Part shown: piece after piece, positions 41,133 to 52,583 of the stretch
How positions within the stretch are numbered: the first letter of the stretch is position 1
How the letters are laid out: each line of letters begins with the position of its first letter
Assembly: GCA_963797835.1 (NCBI GenBank)
Contig: CAWCRN010000026.1
Location: forward strand, 124,001-188,000
Source of the DNA: JBDTSW01 sp963797835
GTDB taxonomy: Bacteria > Actinomycetota > Thermoleophilia > Solirubrobacterales > 70-9
DNA length: 64,000 bases
Direction: 5' to 3'
Notes under the pieces: generated by a model
What the model saw: the letters and a program-made list of their open reading frames with translations, nothing else
The model's database searches: none
Told to the model about the DNA's origin: nothing
Position numbers and translations under genes: made by a program

Positions 41133-41274
41133 TCCGTCGGGCGGCGCGCTGAAGGTTTCCGCGATCGTCCCTGCCCGCGGACGGCGGTTACCGGCCGCGG
41201 AAGGCGGGTACTCCCTCGACAGCCCCGCGTGCCCGTGCGATCATGTTGATGGGAACCGGAGTCTCCGAATCGCG

Positions 41275-41913
41275 ATGACGAAGCCACGGATCGGCAACCT
41301 TCGTGCGTACCTCGCCGGCACCGGCGCCACCGGTGCCCTGATCGCCGGCGCCGTCGTCGCGTTCCTCACCGTCGGCGCCATCGTCGCGTTCAACGGCCTC
41401 CCGCTCGGAGGGGACGATGCCAACGGGAGCGTCTCGCTCGCCGAGCAGCCGGGCGGGCAGGCGCCCGAGGCGGCGGCGGTGGCCCTCGCGGCGGCCACGG
41501 ACGCCGTGGCGGCCACGCCGGCCGGCGGCACGGTGCTTGCGGCGATCCTGCCCGGCGGCGGCGGGAGCGGGGCCAATGGGCGGGTCGGTCCCGGCACGGG
41601 GGGCGGCACCGGCCCAGGCGGCGGGACTGGCGGCGGCGACAACCCGACCGTTCCAGTCGACCCCGGCTCGGGCGGCGGCGCCGCCGGCGGCCTGGTCGAC
41701 AACGTCGACGAGACCACCAGCGGCCTCGGTCTGCCCCCAGTCGGCCCGGCCACCAGCGGCGCGACCGACCAGGTCGACCAGACGCTAAACGACACGCTCA
41801 ACAACGTCGGCGGCGCGGTCGGAAGCCCGAACCTGGGCAACGACGTGAACGACACGGTCAACGGGCTCACCAACGGCCTGCTCGGCAACGACGGCCTGCT
41901 CGGCGGCAACTGA
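41275..41913 (+). CDS. Gly-rich membrane-anchored protein, unknown function
   Basis: 212 residues. One N-terminal hydrophobic segment (LIAGAVVAFLTVGAIVAFN), then an Ala-rich stretch, a Gly-rich low-complexity region (GPGTGGGTGPGGGTGGG) and a C-terminal Asn/Asp/Gly-rich repeat (DQTLNDTLNNVGG, NDTVNGLTNGLLGNDGLLGG). Composition resembles wall-spanning or surface proteins of Solirubrobacterales. No catalytic motif. Lies after the M23 gene, separated by 142 bp without recognisable features. Confidence 0.65.
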   Translation: MTKPRIGNLRAYLAGTGATGALIAGAVVAFLTVGAIVAFNGLPLGGDDANGSVSLAEQPGGQAPEAAAVALAAATDAVAATPAGGTVLAAILPGGGGSGANGRVGPGTGGGTGPGGGTGGGDNPTVPVDPGSGGGAAGGLVDNVDETTSGLGLPPVGPATSGATDQVDQTLNDTLNNVGGAVGSPNLGNDVNDTVNGLTNGLLGNDGLLGGN

Positions 41914-41925
41914 GCGGCGGACCAG

Positions 41926-42639
41926 CTACCCGAGCGCCCTGCGCATCCAGCTGAGCGCGACGCCCTGCATCTCCGGGTCGTGCTGCGCTGAGCGGTGGTG
42001 CCCTCCCGGGAGAACGATCAGCTTCCGCGGCTCGCTCGCGCGCTCGAACAGGGCACGCGACTGCTGATGGGGGATCTGCTCGTCGCCCTCGGCGTGGATC
42101 AGGAGGATCGGCTTGCCGGCCAACCGCTCGACGGCGTCGCCGATGTCGTGCTCCCCCAGCCACGCGTCGAGATCCGCGATGGCCCGGTCGCCGGCCCGGA
42201 ACTCGAGGTCCCCGCGGCGCAGGCCCCGGCGCAGGTCGTCCTCGGAGGCAGGGCAGATCGCGATCACGCCCGCGAGCGCCTCGGTGGCCGCCGCGGCGTG
42301 GATGGCCATGTACCCGCCCATGCTCGAGCCGCGGGCGGCCACTCGCTCGGGATCGACCCCATCGTGCGCTGCCACGAGCCGAGCCATCACCCCCACGTCG
42401 CCCAGGGCGCCCGGACCCATCTCGTCGGTGGCGTCCCCATGGCCCCGCTGGTCGTAGGCCAGGGCGGCCCAGCCCGAGTCGGCCGCCGCCCGCCCGAAGT
42501 CGCCGTGGTTCTCCTTGCGCGAGCCGGCGCCGTGGAGGATCACCATCCCCGGCCAGGGCGGCGGCGTATCCGGAAGCCATAGCCAGTAGGGGCGCCCCTC
42601 GTGGGTCCCCATCTCGCTCGGGCGCCGCGGCGCGGGCAT
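41926..42639 (-). CDS. Alpha/beta-hydrolase (dienelactone-hydrolase/peptidase-like)
   Basis: 237 residues from ATG 42639 with AGGAG 5 nt upstream. WPGMVILHGAGSRKENHGDF (oxyanion region), ALAYDQRGHGDATDEMGPGA, RVAARGSSMGGYMAIHAAAA (nucleophile GSSMGG), ILLIHAEGDEQIPHQQS (catalytic Asp) and VLPGGHHRSAQHDPEMQ (His) complete the triad. Substrate unknown; the fold is close to the BAAT/dienelactone group. Divergent from lysA, with no shared operator visible. Confidence 0.88.
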   Translation of the reverse strand: MPAPRRPSEMGTHEGRPYWLWLPDTPPPWPGMVILHGAGSRKENHGDFGRAAADSGWAALAYDQRGHGDATDEMGPGALGDVGVMARLVAAHDGVDPERVAARGSSMGGYMAIHAAAATEALAGVIAICPASEDDLRRGLRRGDLEFRAGDRAIADLDAWLGEHDIGDAVERLAGKPILLIHAEGDEQIPHQQSRALFERASEPRKLIVLPGGHHRSAQHDPEMQGVALSWMRRALG

Positions 42640-42716
42640 CGGTCTCCTGCTCAAGACGTTGCGGAACCTAGCGCGGCGGCGGCCTTCTGCCGAACGCCCG
42701 CGATAATCCGCCGGTC

Positions 42717-44015
42717 ATGAGTCTCCGGACAGACGCGAGCCCGCTCGCCGCCTCGGCCGTCCTGCCGCGGGGCAGCCGCGTGAACGAGCGCGGCCACCTC
42801 GAGATAGGTGGCTGCGACGTGGTCGAGGTCACGCGCGAGTTCGGGACGCCGGCCTACATCTACGCGGAGGACGACATCCGTGCGCGCGCCCGCGAGTACC
42901 TCGCGGCGTTCGGCGCCCGCAGCGACGAGTTCGAGGTCCTCTTCGCCAGCAAGGCGGCGCCGTTCACGGCGGCGTACCGCGTCCTCCAGGAGGAGGGGCT
43001 GTCGGTCGACGTAGCCTCGGGCGGCGAGCTGGCGATGGCGCTGCGCGCGGGCTTCGAACCGGGCCGCATCTACCTGCACGGCAACAACAAGACCGAGCGG
43101 GAGCTGCGGGAGGCCCTCGACGCGGGCGTTGGGCACATCATCTGCGACTCGCTGGACGAGATCGCGCAGCTCGACGGCCTTGCGGCCGGCGGCCAGGACG
43201 TCCTGATCCGGGTCACCCCCGGGATCTCGCCCTCCACCCACGCCTCGGTGCAAACCGGCGGGCTCGATTCCAAGTTCGGGTTCGGCCTCGCCGACGGCCT
43301 CGCCGCGCGGGCGATCGAGCGCGTGCTCGCGTCGGATCACCTGCGCCTCGTCGGGCTCCACGCCCACATCGGCTCGCAGATCCTTCAGCTCGACCCCTAC
43401 ACGGCGGCGATCGAGGCGCTGGGCGAGCTGGCCGACCCCGAGTGGTGCCGGATCCTCAACGTCGGCGGTGGCCTCGGCATCGCCTACACGACCGAGGACG
43501 AGCCACCCTCGATCGAGGACTACGCGGAGGTCAAGGTCAGGGGCGTCGAGCGCGTCTTCGCCCGGATGCCCCGCCTGCTCGTCGAGCCGGGACGGTCGCT
43601 GGTCGGAAACGCCGGGATCACCGCCTACTCGGTGGGGACGGTGAAGGAGATCCCGGGCGTCCGCACCTACATCGCGGTCGACGGCGGGATGTCCGACAAC
43701 ATGAGGCCGATGCTCTACGGCTCGCGCTACGAGGCGCTGATCGCCGATCGGGCAGCGGAGGCGCCCGACACCCAGGCGACGATCGCCGGCATGCACTGCG
43801 AGTCGGGCGACATCCTGATCAACGACGCCCGCCTGCCGGCGCCCGTCGCCGGCGACGTGCTCGTCACGCCGGCGACCGGCGCCTACGGCTACGCGATGGC
43901 GAACAACTACAACGGCATGACCCGCCCCCCGGTGGTGTTCTGCCGGGACGGCGACGCCCGGCTCGTCGTTCGCCGTGAGACCTACGACGACCTGATGGGG
44001 CGGGACGTTGGGTGA
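42717..44015 (+). CDS. lysA: Diaminopimelate decarboxylase
   Basis: 432 residues. PLP-barrel enzyme: Schiff-base Lys in EVLFASKAAPFTAAYRVL (about 76-93), ASGGELAMALRAGFEPGRIY, LHAHIGSQILQLDPY, LNVGGGLGIAYTTEDEPPS, LVEPGRSLVGNAGITAYSVG, and GMHCESGDILINDARLP with the catalytic Cys at the dimer interface. Converts meso-DAP to lysine. TAATCC lies 7 nt upstream of the ATG, the leaderless spacing of other genes here. The 3' end overlaps hom by 8 bp, so lysA-hom are coupled; thrC follows after a gap with its own promoter. Confidence 0.97.
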   Translation: MSLRTDASPLAASAVLPRGSRVNERGHLEIGGCDVVEVTREFGTPAYIYAEDDIRARAREYLAAFGARSDEFEVLFASKAAPFTAAYRVLQEEGLSVDVASGGELAMALRAGFEPGRIYLHGNNKTERELREALDAGVGHIICDSLDEIAQLDGLAAGGQDVLIRVTPGISPSTHASVQTGGLDSKFGFGLADGLAARAIERVLASDHLRLVGLHAHIGSQILQLDPYTAAIEALGELADPEWCRILNVGGGLGIAYTTEDEPPSIEDYAEVKVRGVERVFARMPRLLVEPGRSLVGNAGITAYSVGTVKEIPGVRTYIAVDGGMSDNMRPMLYGSRYEALIADRAAEAPDTQATIAGMHCESGDILINDARLPAPVAGDVLVTPATGAYGYAMANNYNGMTRPPVVFCRDGDARLVVRRETYDDLMGRDVG

Positions 44016-45231
44016 GCCGGCGCGCATAGGCTTGCTCGGCAAGGGGACCGTCGGCGGGGCGTTCCACGACCTCGTCGGTGAGCGCGCCGACGCGATCGCG
44101 GCGATCTCGGGCCGGCGTCCCGAGGTCTCCGGCGTCCTGCGGCGCGCCGAGGGCGACTTCGAGCAGATCGTCGCGGGCGCGGACATCGTCGTCGAGCTGA
44201 TGGGCGGGACCGACCCGGCGCGCGACTACGTGCTGCGCGCGCTTCGGTCGGGCAAGCACGTCGTCTCCGCGAACAAGCAGCTGATCGCCCAGTACGGCGA
44301 CGAGCTGTTCGCGGCCGCCCGCGAGGCGGGCGTGCAGCTTCGCTTCGAGGCCGCGGTCGCCGGCGTCGTGCCGGTGATCCGGGTGATCCAGGAGAGCCTC
44401 GCCGCGACCGAGGTCACCAAGGTCTTCGGGATCGTCAACGGCACGACCAACTTCATCCTCTCCGAGATGGCCAGCACGGGCGCCGGCTACGCCGAGACGC
44501 TCGCGCGCGCCCAGGAGCTCGGCTACGCCGAGGCCGACCCGACCGAGGACGTCAACGGGGCCGACGCCGCCGCGAAGATGGCGATCCTCGCCCGCCTCGC
44601 CTTCCACACGCCGGTCTCCCTGGAGGACGTGAGCTTCGAGGGGATCGAGGAGATCCGCCCCGATGACATCGCCTACGCCAAGGAGCTGGGCCTGTCGCTG
44701 AAGCTGCTCGGCGTCGCCGAGCGCGTCTCGGGCGGAGTCTCGGTCCGGGTCTTCCCCTGCTTCCTCTACCGCGGGCATCCTCTGGCGCCGGTCGAGGGGC
44801 CGTTCAATGCGGTGATGGTCGAGGCGCCCACGATCACCGAGATCACGATGTCGGGCCCCGGCGCCGGCGGCACCGAGACCGCGACGGCGGTGCTGGGCGA
44901 CGTCGTCTCGATCCTCTCCGGCATCGCGCCGGTGCACGAGACGAGGGAAGAGCTCGAGATCGTCCGCGACATCTCCTCCTCGTTCTATCTCCACCTCGAG
45001 GTGGCCGACCGCCACGGCGTCCTCGCCCAGATCGCCGATGTCCTCGGTCGCAACGAGGTCTCGGTCCGAAGCGTCGTCCAGCGCGGCCACGGCGACGACG
45101 CCCGCCTGGTGATGGTGATGCACGAGGGCCCCGAGTCGAAGTTCCAGTCCGCGCTGGAGGAGATCGCCGGCCTCGACTTCCTGCGCTCGGCCCCGCGGGC
45201 GATCAGGGTGATCGAGGAAGAGTTCGTCTAG
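44008..45231 (+). CDS. hom: Homoserine dehydrogenase with ACT domain
   Basis: 407 residues from TTG 44008 (GEPARIGLLGKGTVGGAF with the GxGxVG NAD(P) loop). VVELMGGTDPARDYVLRALR, GKHVVSANKQLIAQYGDELF, EAAVAGVVPVIRVIQESLAA and IVNGTTNFILSEMASTGAGY are hallmark stretches, as are GYAEADPTEDVNGADAAAKM and the catalytic Lys region. The C-terminal ACT domain (YLHLEVADRHGVLAQIADVL) allows threonine feedback. Reduces aspartate semialdehyde to homoserine. Overlaps lysA and is followed 94 bp later by thrC. Confidence 0.97.
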   Translation: MGEPARIGLLGKGTVGGAFHDLVGERADAIAAISGRRPEVSGVLRRAEGDFEQIVAGADIVVELMGGTDPARDYVLRALRSGKHVVSANKQLIAQYGDELFAAAREAGVQLRFEAAVAGVVPVIRVIQESLAATEVTKVFGIVNGTTNFILSEMASTGAGYAETLARAQELGYAEADPTEDVNGADAAAKMAILARLAFHTPVSLEDVSFEGIEEIRPDDIAYAKELGLSLKLLGVAERVSGGVSVRVFPCFLYRGHPLAPVEGPFNAVMVEAPTITEITMSGPGAGGTETATAVLGDVVSILSGIAPVHETREELEIVRDISSSFYLHLEVADRHGVLAQIADVLGRNEVSVRSVVQRGHGDDARLVMVMHEGPESKFQSALEEIAGLDFLRSAPRAIRVIEEEFV

Positions 45232-45312
45232 GGCGACGAACGGCCCGCGAGTAAGTCTCAGCACACGTGTTGCGCGCCGAACGTGCCAATTCGCCCACGG
45301 CATCGAGTCATC

Positions 45313-45318
45313 TAGGGT
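45313..45318 (+). promoter_or_regulatory. Leaderless -10 element of thrC (TAGGGT)
   Basis: TAGGGT followed by 7 nt and the ATG at 45326. A GTG inside it (45317) is therefore unlikely to be the start. Confidence 0.55.
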
Positions 45319-45325
45319 GCGGCCG

Positions 45326-46364
45326 ATGCCGCCGCCGCTGATCGAGCGCTACCGGGAGCGACTGACCACGCTCGAGCCGGGCGACCCGGTAGTGACGCTG
45401 AACGAGGGCTCGACGCCGCTGGTCGAGGCGCCGGTGATCTCCGAGCGGGTCGGTGCTCGCGTGCTGCTCAAGCTCGAGGGCGCGAACCCGACGGGCAGCT
45501 TCAAGGACCGGGGATGACGGTCGCGGTCTCGCGGGCGAAGGGTGCCGGCGCCGAGGCCGTGATCTGCGCCTCGACCGGCAACACCGCCGCCAGCGCCGCC
45601 GCCTACGCCGCGCGCGCCGGGATGCGCGGGCGCGGTGATCGTGCCCGAGGGCAAGATCGCGATCGGCAAGCTCGCCCAGGGGCTGATGCACGGCGCCCGC
45701 GTGGTCGCCCTGCGCGCGAACTTCGACCGCGCGCTCGAGCTCGTCCGCGAGATCGCCCAGAAGCACCCGGTCGAGCTGGTCAACTCGGTCAACCCGCACC
45801 GGATCGAGGGCCAGAAGACGGCCGCGTTCGAGGTCTGCGACGAGCTCGGCGGGCCCCCGGAGGCGCTCGCGATCCCGGTCGGCAACGCCGGCAACATCAC
45901 CGCCTGGTGGCGCGGCTTCCGCGAGTACGAGGTCGCGCCGATCCTCTACGGCTTCCAGGCCGAGGGCGCCGCGCCGCTTGTCGCCGGCCACCCGATCGAG
46001 GCCCCGGAGACGGTGGCCTCCGCGATCCGGATCGGCAACCCCGCCCGCTGGGAGGAGGCGATGACGGCGATCACCGACTCGCGCGGGCGGATCGCCGCCG
46101 TCTCCGACGAGCAGATCCTCGACGCCTACCGGCTGCTCGCCTCGAGCGAAGGGCGTCTTCTGCGAGCCGGCCTCGGCTGCCTCCGTGGCCGGCATCCTCG
46201 CCCACGGCCTCCCCACGGTCGAAGGCGCCGAGCAGCCGGAGACTGTCGTCTGCGTACTCACCGGCCACGGCCTCAAGGACCCCGACACCGCGCTCGGCAA
46301 GGCCCCCTCCGTGATCGGTTGCGACCCCGACCTCGCCGCGGTCGAGGCGATCCTCTTCGCCTGA
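45326..46364 (+). CDS. thrC: Threonine synthase, frame broken
   Basis: About 345 residues. PLP Lys in NPTGSFKDRGMTVAVSRAKG, STGNTAASAAAYAARAGM, PEGKIAIGKLAQGLMHGAR, NSVNPHRIEGQKTAAFEVCD, IPVGNAGNITAWWRGFREYE (Gly-rich PLP phosphate loop) and the C-terminal CEPASAASVAGILAHGLP plus CVLTGHGLKDPD. Converts O-phosphohomoserine to threonine. Breaks: one G too few near 45514, one extra base near 45631 and one extra near 46150; the pieces otherwise align without gap. Follows lysA-hom but has its own leaderless promoter. Confidence 0.95.
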
Positions 46365-46385
46365 CGCCCCCCGCCCGCCGGGGGA

Positions 46386-46430
46386 AGTGTCCTGCCCTAT
46401 CCACACACAGTGTGGGCTATCCAGGACAGT
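46386..46430. repeat. Nested hairpin after thrC
   Basis: TGTCCTG (46388-46394) pairs with CAGGACA (46422-46428), and CCACAC (46401-46406) with GTGTGG (46410-46415); CTATCCA occurs twice as a direct repeat. The left arm AAGTGTCC is shared with the hairpin at 26157-26196. May end thrC transcription; no T-run. Confidence 0.55.
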
Positions 46431-46511
46431 CCCGCGGGGCTGCGGCTGAGGCGAGCGCTTTTGGCACGAAGTGCGCGCAACACGGCACACGGAGGCCGCG
46501 ACGATCGCGAA

Positions 46512-47122
46512 GTGCCGTCACGACTCCTCTCCCTCATTGCCCCTCCCTCGCTGCGGCGTTTGCGGAGACGGCTGCGGCGCGAAGGACGCGGTTTGCCCCG
46601 CCTGCCACGCCGCGATCCACGGAGCGACCGCCCGCGCCTTCCACGTCCCGGGAGTGGACCACGCCTGGGCCGCCACGCCCTACGAGGGCGTCCCCCGCCG
46701 GCTGGTAGGCGCGCTGAAGTTCGGCCGCCGCCTGGCGCTGGCCGCGCGTGGCGGCCGAGGCGATCGCCGCGCACGCCGGCGGCCCGCTCCGGCGGCACCC
46801 TGTCCCGGTCCCGGCAGACCCATGGCGCCACCGCGTCCGAGGCTTCGACCCCGCCACCCTCATCGCCAAGCAGCTGGCACGGCGCCTGGACCTCCCCCTC
46901 TCCCACTGCCTCGTCCGCCACCACCGCCGGCGGCAGGTCGGCAAGGCCAGAGCCGAGCGCCTGACGAGCGACCTCGGCGTGCGCGCGATCGCGGCACCGC
47001 CGGCCGCGGCCGTGCTCATCGACGACGTCGTCACCACCGGCGCCACCCTGGCCGCGTGCGCGCGAGCCCTTCGCATCGCGGGCTCCGAAGAAATCCTTGC
47101 CCTCACGTTCGCACGGGCGTAG
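46512..47122 (+). CDS. ComF-family phosphoribosyltransferase-like protein, frame broken
   Basis: About 202 residues when repaired. GTG 46512 opens PSRLLSLIAPP; after a break near 46545 comes the Cys4 zinc finger CGVCGDGCGAKDAVCPACH, then ALKFGRRLALAA. After a second break near 46750 comes the PRT domain: DPWRHRVRGFDPATLIAKQL and AAVLIDDVVTTGATLAACAR, the PRPP-binding motif. ComF proteins act in DNA uptake or recombination in competent bacteria, but most actinobacterial members have unproven roles. Located before hpf and secA, the usual position in actinobacteria. Confidence 0.88.
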
Positions 47123-47153
47123 CATCCTGTGACTCGCGACGAAAGGAGCTGGC

Positions 47154-47501
47154 GTGCGGATCGAAGTCAGGGGTCGCAACGTGGAGGTGACCGACGAGCT
47201 GCGAGAAGCCGTCGCCAAGCGATTCGCCCGGGTCGGCCGCCAGGTCTCCGAGCTCGCCACCCTCGACGTCGAGCTGAGCGAGGAGCGAAACCCCGCGATC
47301 CGTGACAGCCAGATCGTCGAAGCCACCCTGCGCGTCAAGGGCAAGACGCTCCGCGCCCACGAGGCATCGCCCGAGATGCTGCACTCGATCCACGAGGCGG
47401 CGGAGGACATCCGGCGCCAGGTCAAGCGCCACCGCGAGAAGCGCCGCAACCGGTGGCGCACCCGCCGCGCCAAGGCGCGGCTGCGCGACCGGACCGCCTG
47501 A
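47154..47501 (+). CDS. hpf: Ribosome hibernation promoting factor (short HPF / RaiA-like)
   Basis: 115 residues. VRGRNVEVTDELREAVAKRF and FARVGRQVSELATLDVELSE form the beta-alpha-beta HPF fold; the basic tail HREKRRNRWRTRRAKARL binds rRNA. The long-form C-terminal dimerisation domain is absent. Stabilises inactive ribosomes in stationary phase. GTG start with AAAGGAG 6 nt upstream; TAGCAT (47120-47125), overlapping the comF stop codon, is a possible -10. Lies directly before secA, as in many Gram-positive genomes. Confidence 0.92.
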   Translation: MRIEVRGRNVEVTDELREAVAKRFARVGRQVSELATLDVELSEERNPAIRDSQIVEATLRVKGKTLRAHEASPEMLHSIHEAAEDIRRQVKRHREKRRNRWRTRRAKARLRDRTA

Positions 47502-47546
47502 GTTCGGTGCGGGTGCGCATCGCGCGCCCCGTTACCCTGAACGGTG

Positions 47547-50420
<2,874 letters not shown>

Positions 50421-50436
<16 letters not shown>

Positions 50437-51041
50437 GCGCCGGCCCCGACGGCAAGCGCCGCTGCGAGTGGGCCACATCGACCGACGACTACGTCCGCTA
50501 CCACGACGAGGAGTGGGGCCGGCCGGTGACCGACGACCGCGGCCTGTACGAGCGGATCTCGCTGGAGGCGTTCCAGTCAGGGCTCTCCTGGCTCACGATC
50601 CTGCGAAAGCGCGAGGGCTTCCGCGCGGCGTTCGCGGGCTTCGACTTCGAGCGCGTGGCCGAGTTCGATGAGGTCGACGTCGAGCGCCTGATGGGCGACG
50701 CGGCGATCGTTCGCAACCGCGCCAAGATCGAGGCCACGCTGGCGAACGCGCGGGCCATGGCCGAGCTTCACGCGGCCGGCGACTCGCTGACCACGCTGAT
50801 CTGGTCGTTCGCCCCCGAGCGCGACGGGGCGCCCCGCTCGATCGAGGACCTGCCGGCGATCACCCCCGAGTCGAAGGCCCTCGCCAAGGAGCTGAAGCGC
50901 CGGGGCTTCCGGTTCGTCGGGCCGACCACGGCCTACGCGGGGATGCAGGCGTGCGGGATCGTCAACGACCACCTGGCGGGCTGCCACGTCCGCGAGGAGG
51001 TCGAGGCCGAGCGCCGGGCGGCCCACGACACGATGCGATGA
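50421..51041 (+). CDS. tag: DNA-3-methyladenine glycosylase I
   Basis: 206 residues from GTG 50421, which overlaps the last 16 bp of secA in another frame. RRCEWATSTDDYVRYHDEEW carries the first zinc Cys and His; SLEAFQSGLSWLTILRKREG and FRAAFAGFDFERVAEFDEVD are family blocks; the C-terminal NDHLAGCHVREE supplies the second His and Cys. KRRGFRFVGPTTAYAGMQAC precedes it. Excises 3-methyladenine from alkylated DNA. Coupled to the next gene by ATGA. Confidence 0.95.
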
Positions 51042-51417
51042 ACGGCGCCGACGCCGTCCGTGAATTCGTCGACGCCTTCAACGAGGAGGCGCTCGACGCC
51101 CTGGTCGCGACCCTCACCGAGGATGTCGAGATCCAGGGCAGCCGGGGGCCCGTGAAGGGGCGCGAGGCCGCTCGCGAGTGGGCGACCCGCAAGCCCTCGC
51201 GGCGAGCTCGAACCAGCGCCTCGTCCTCGAGGACGTGACCGAGCACGGCGAGCACGTGATCGCGACGCTACGCCGGCAGTGGCTGTGGCGCGAGGACGGC
51301 GAGGTCGCCGACGAGCAGCGGCTTTTCTACGTCGGCACGATGCGCGACGGGCTCATCGCGCGCTGGGAGCCGTTCACCGAGCGCGAGGAGGCGCTGCGGG
51401 CGGCGGGGGCCGACTGA
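51038..51417 (+). CDS. SnoaL/NTF2-fold protein, frame broken
   Basis: About 126 residues. N-terminus NGADAVREFVDAFNEEALDA, VATLTEDVEIQGSRGPVKGR; after a break near 51200 it continues with NQRLVLEDVTEHGEHVIATL, EVADEQRLFYVGTMRDGLIA and ends EPFTEREEALRAAGAD. The closing RWEPFTEREEAL helix and the central beta hairpin are typical of SnoaL-like proteins. Here the break needs one missing (or two extra) bases, unlike most others. ATGA overlap with tag. Unknown ligand. Confidence 0.78.
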
Positions 51418-51418
51418 G

Positions 51419-51424
51419 TAGGCT
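51419..51424 (+). promoter_or_regulatory. Leaderless -10 element of prfB (TAGGCT)
   Basis: TAGGCT ends exactly 6 nt before the prfB ATG at 51431 and begins 1 nt after the upstream stop codon. Confidence 0.55.
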
Positions 51425-51430
51425 GGACCG

Positions 51431-52539
51431 ATGGCCGAGGCCGCCTCAACCGAGAACGTAACCGCGCGCCTCGCGCAGGTCCGCGACGGCCTGAAGCTGC
51501 TCGCGGACTACCTTTGACCCGGCCGGCCTCGAGTCCGAGGTAGCCCGCCTCGAGGGCGAGATGCAGGCGCCCGGCTTCTGGGACGACCAGGAGGCGGCGC
51601 AGAGGATCGCCACCGACCACAAGCGCGCGCAGGAGCGCCTGACCACCTTCCGCGCGCTCGAGTCCGACGCCGCGGATCTCGACGAGCTGGCCGAGATGGC
51701 CGTCGACGACCCGGAGATCGCGGCCGAGCTGGGCCCGCAGCTCGACGACCTCGAGCAGCGCCTCGCGACGCTGGAGGAGGCGCGCCTGTTCTCGGGCGCG
51801 TACGACTCCGGCGACGCGGTGGTCACGGTGCGCTCGGGCGCCGGCGGCACCGACTCCCAGGACTGGGCCGAGATGCTGTTGCGGATGTACCTGCGCTGGG
51901 CCGAGCGGCGCGGCTTCGAGGTCGAGATGAAGGAGGCCTCCGAGGGGGAGGAGGCCGGGATCAAGTCGGCGACGTTCATCGCCAAGGGCGAGAACGCCTA
52001 CGGCCTGTTCGCCGCCGAGCGCGGCGTCCACCGCCTGGTGCGGATCTCGCCGTTCGACGCCCAGAAGCGCCGCCACACCGCGTTCGCGCAGGTGGACGTC
52101 GCGCCGCTGGTGGACGAGACCGTCGACGTCGAGATCGACGACGAGGACCTGCGCGTCGACACCTACCGCGCCTCCGGCGCCGGCGGCCAGCACGTGAACA
52201 AGACCGACTCGGCCGTGCGCATCACCCACGTGCCGACGGGCATCGTCGTCCAGTGCCAGAACGAGCGCTCGCAGACCCAGAACAAGGCGACCGCGATGCG
52301 CTTCCTGCGGGCGAAGCTGATCGAGGAGGAGGAGCGAAAGCGCGCCGAGGAGCTGGCGGCGGAGCGCGGCGAGCAGAAGGCCGCCGAGTGGGGCTCGCAG
52401 ATCCGCTCCTACACGCTGCACCCGACCCAGCGGGTCAAGGACCACCGCACCGGCCACGAGACCGGCAACGCCGACCGCGTCCTCGACGGCGACATCGACG
52501 CATTCGTTCGCGAGTACCTGCCTGAGCGCCGCGGGGTAG
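51431..52539 (+). CDS. prfB: Peptide chain release factor 2 with programmed +1 frameshift
   Basis: Recognises UAA/UGA. The first 28 codons end GLKLLADYL at CTT-TGA (stop 51516-51518); the text then resumes one base later as GAC: DPAGLESEVARLEGEMQAPG. This CTTTGAC is the classical autoregulatory RF2 slip site. Anticodon-mimic SPFDAQKRRHTAFAQVDVA and catalytic SGAGGQHVNKTDSAVRITHV (GGQ) follow. The frame then runs without stop into the FIST gene; one base less in GGGG (52533-52536) gives TAG at 52537-52539 and a normal 368-residue protein, which I prefer. 64 bp downstream the FIST gene has its own promoter. Confidence 0.95.
51513..51519 (+). promoter_or_regulatory. RF2 programmed frameshift site CTTTGAC
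   Basis: CTT-TGA-C at codon 28/29 of prfB. Slow UGA reading by scarce RF2 lets the peptidyl-tRNA slip from CUU to UUU, giving full-length RF2. The G-rich SD-like helper expected 3-6 nt upstream is weak here (GCGGACTAC). Confidence 0.9.
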
Positions 52540-52571
52540 CGGCGCACCGCCCGCTCGCGACCCCGCGGCGC

Positions 52572-52577
52572 TACGGT
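52572..52577 (+). promoter_or_regulatory. Leaderless -10 element of the FIST gene (TACGGT)
   Basis: TACGGT is followed by 6 nt and the ATG at 52584. Supports FIST as a gene separate from prfB. Confidence 0.55.
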
Positions 52578-52583
52578 TGGCCC

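Noticed and set aside
51516..51518. In-frame TGA of prfB treated as another sequencing error
   Set aside because: The CTT-TGA-C context and position match the known programmed site exactly.
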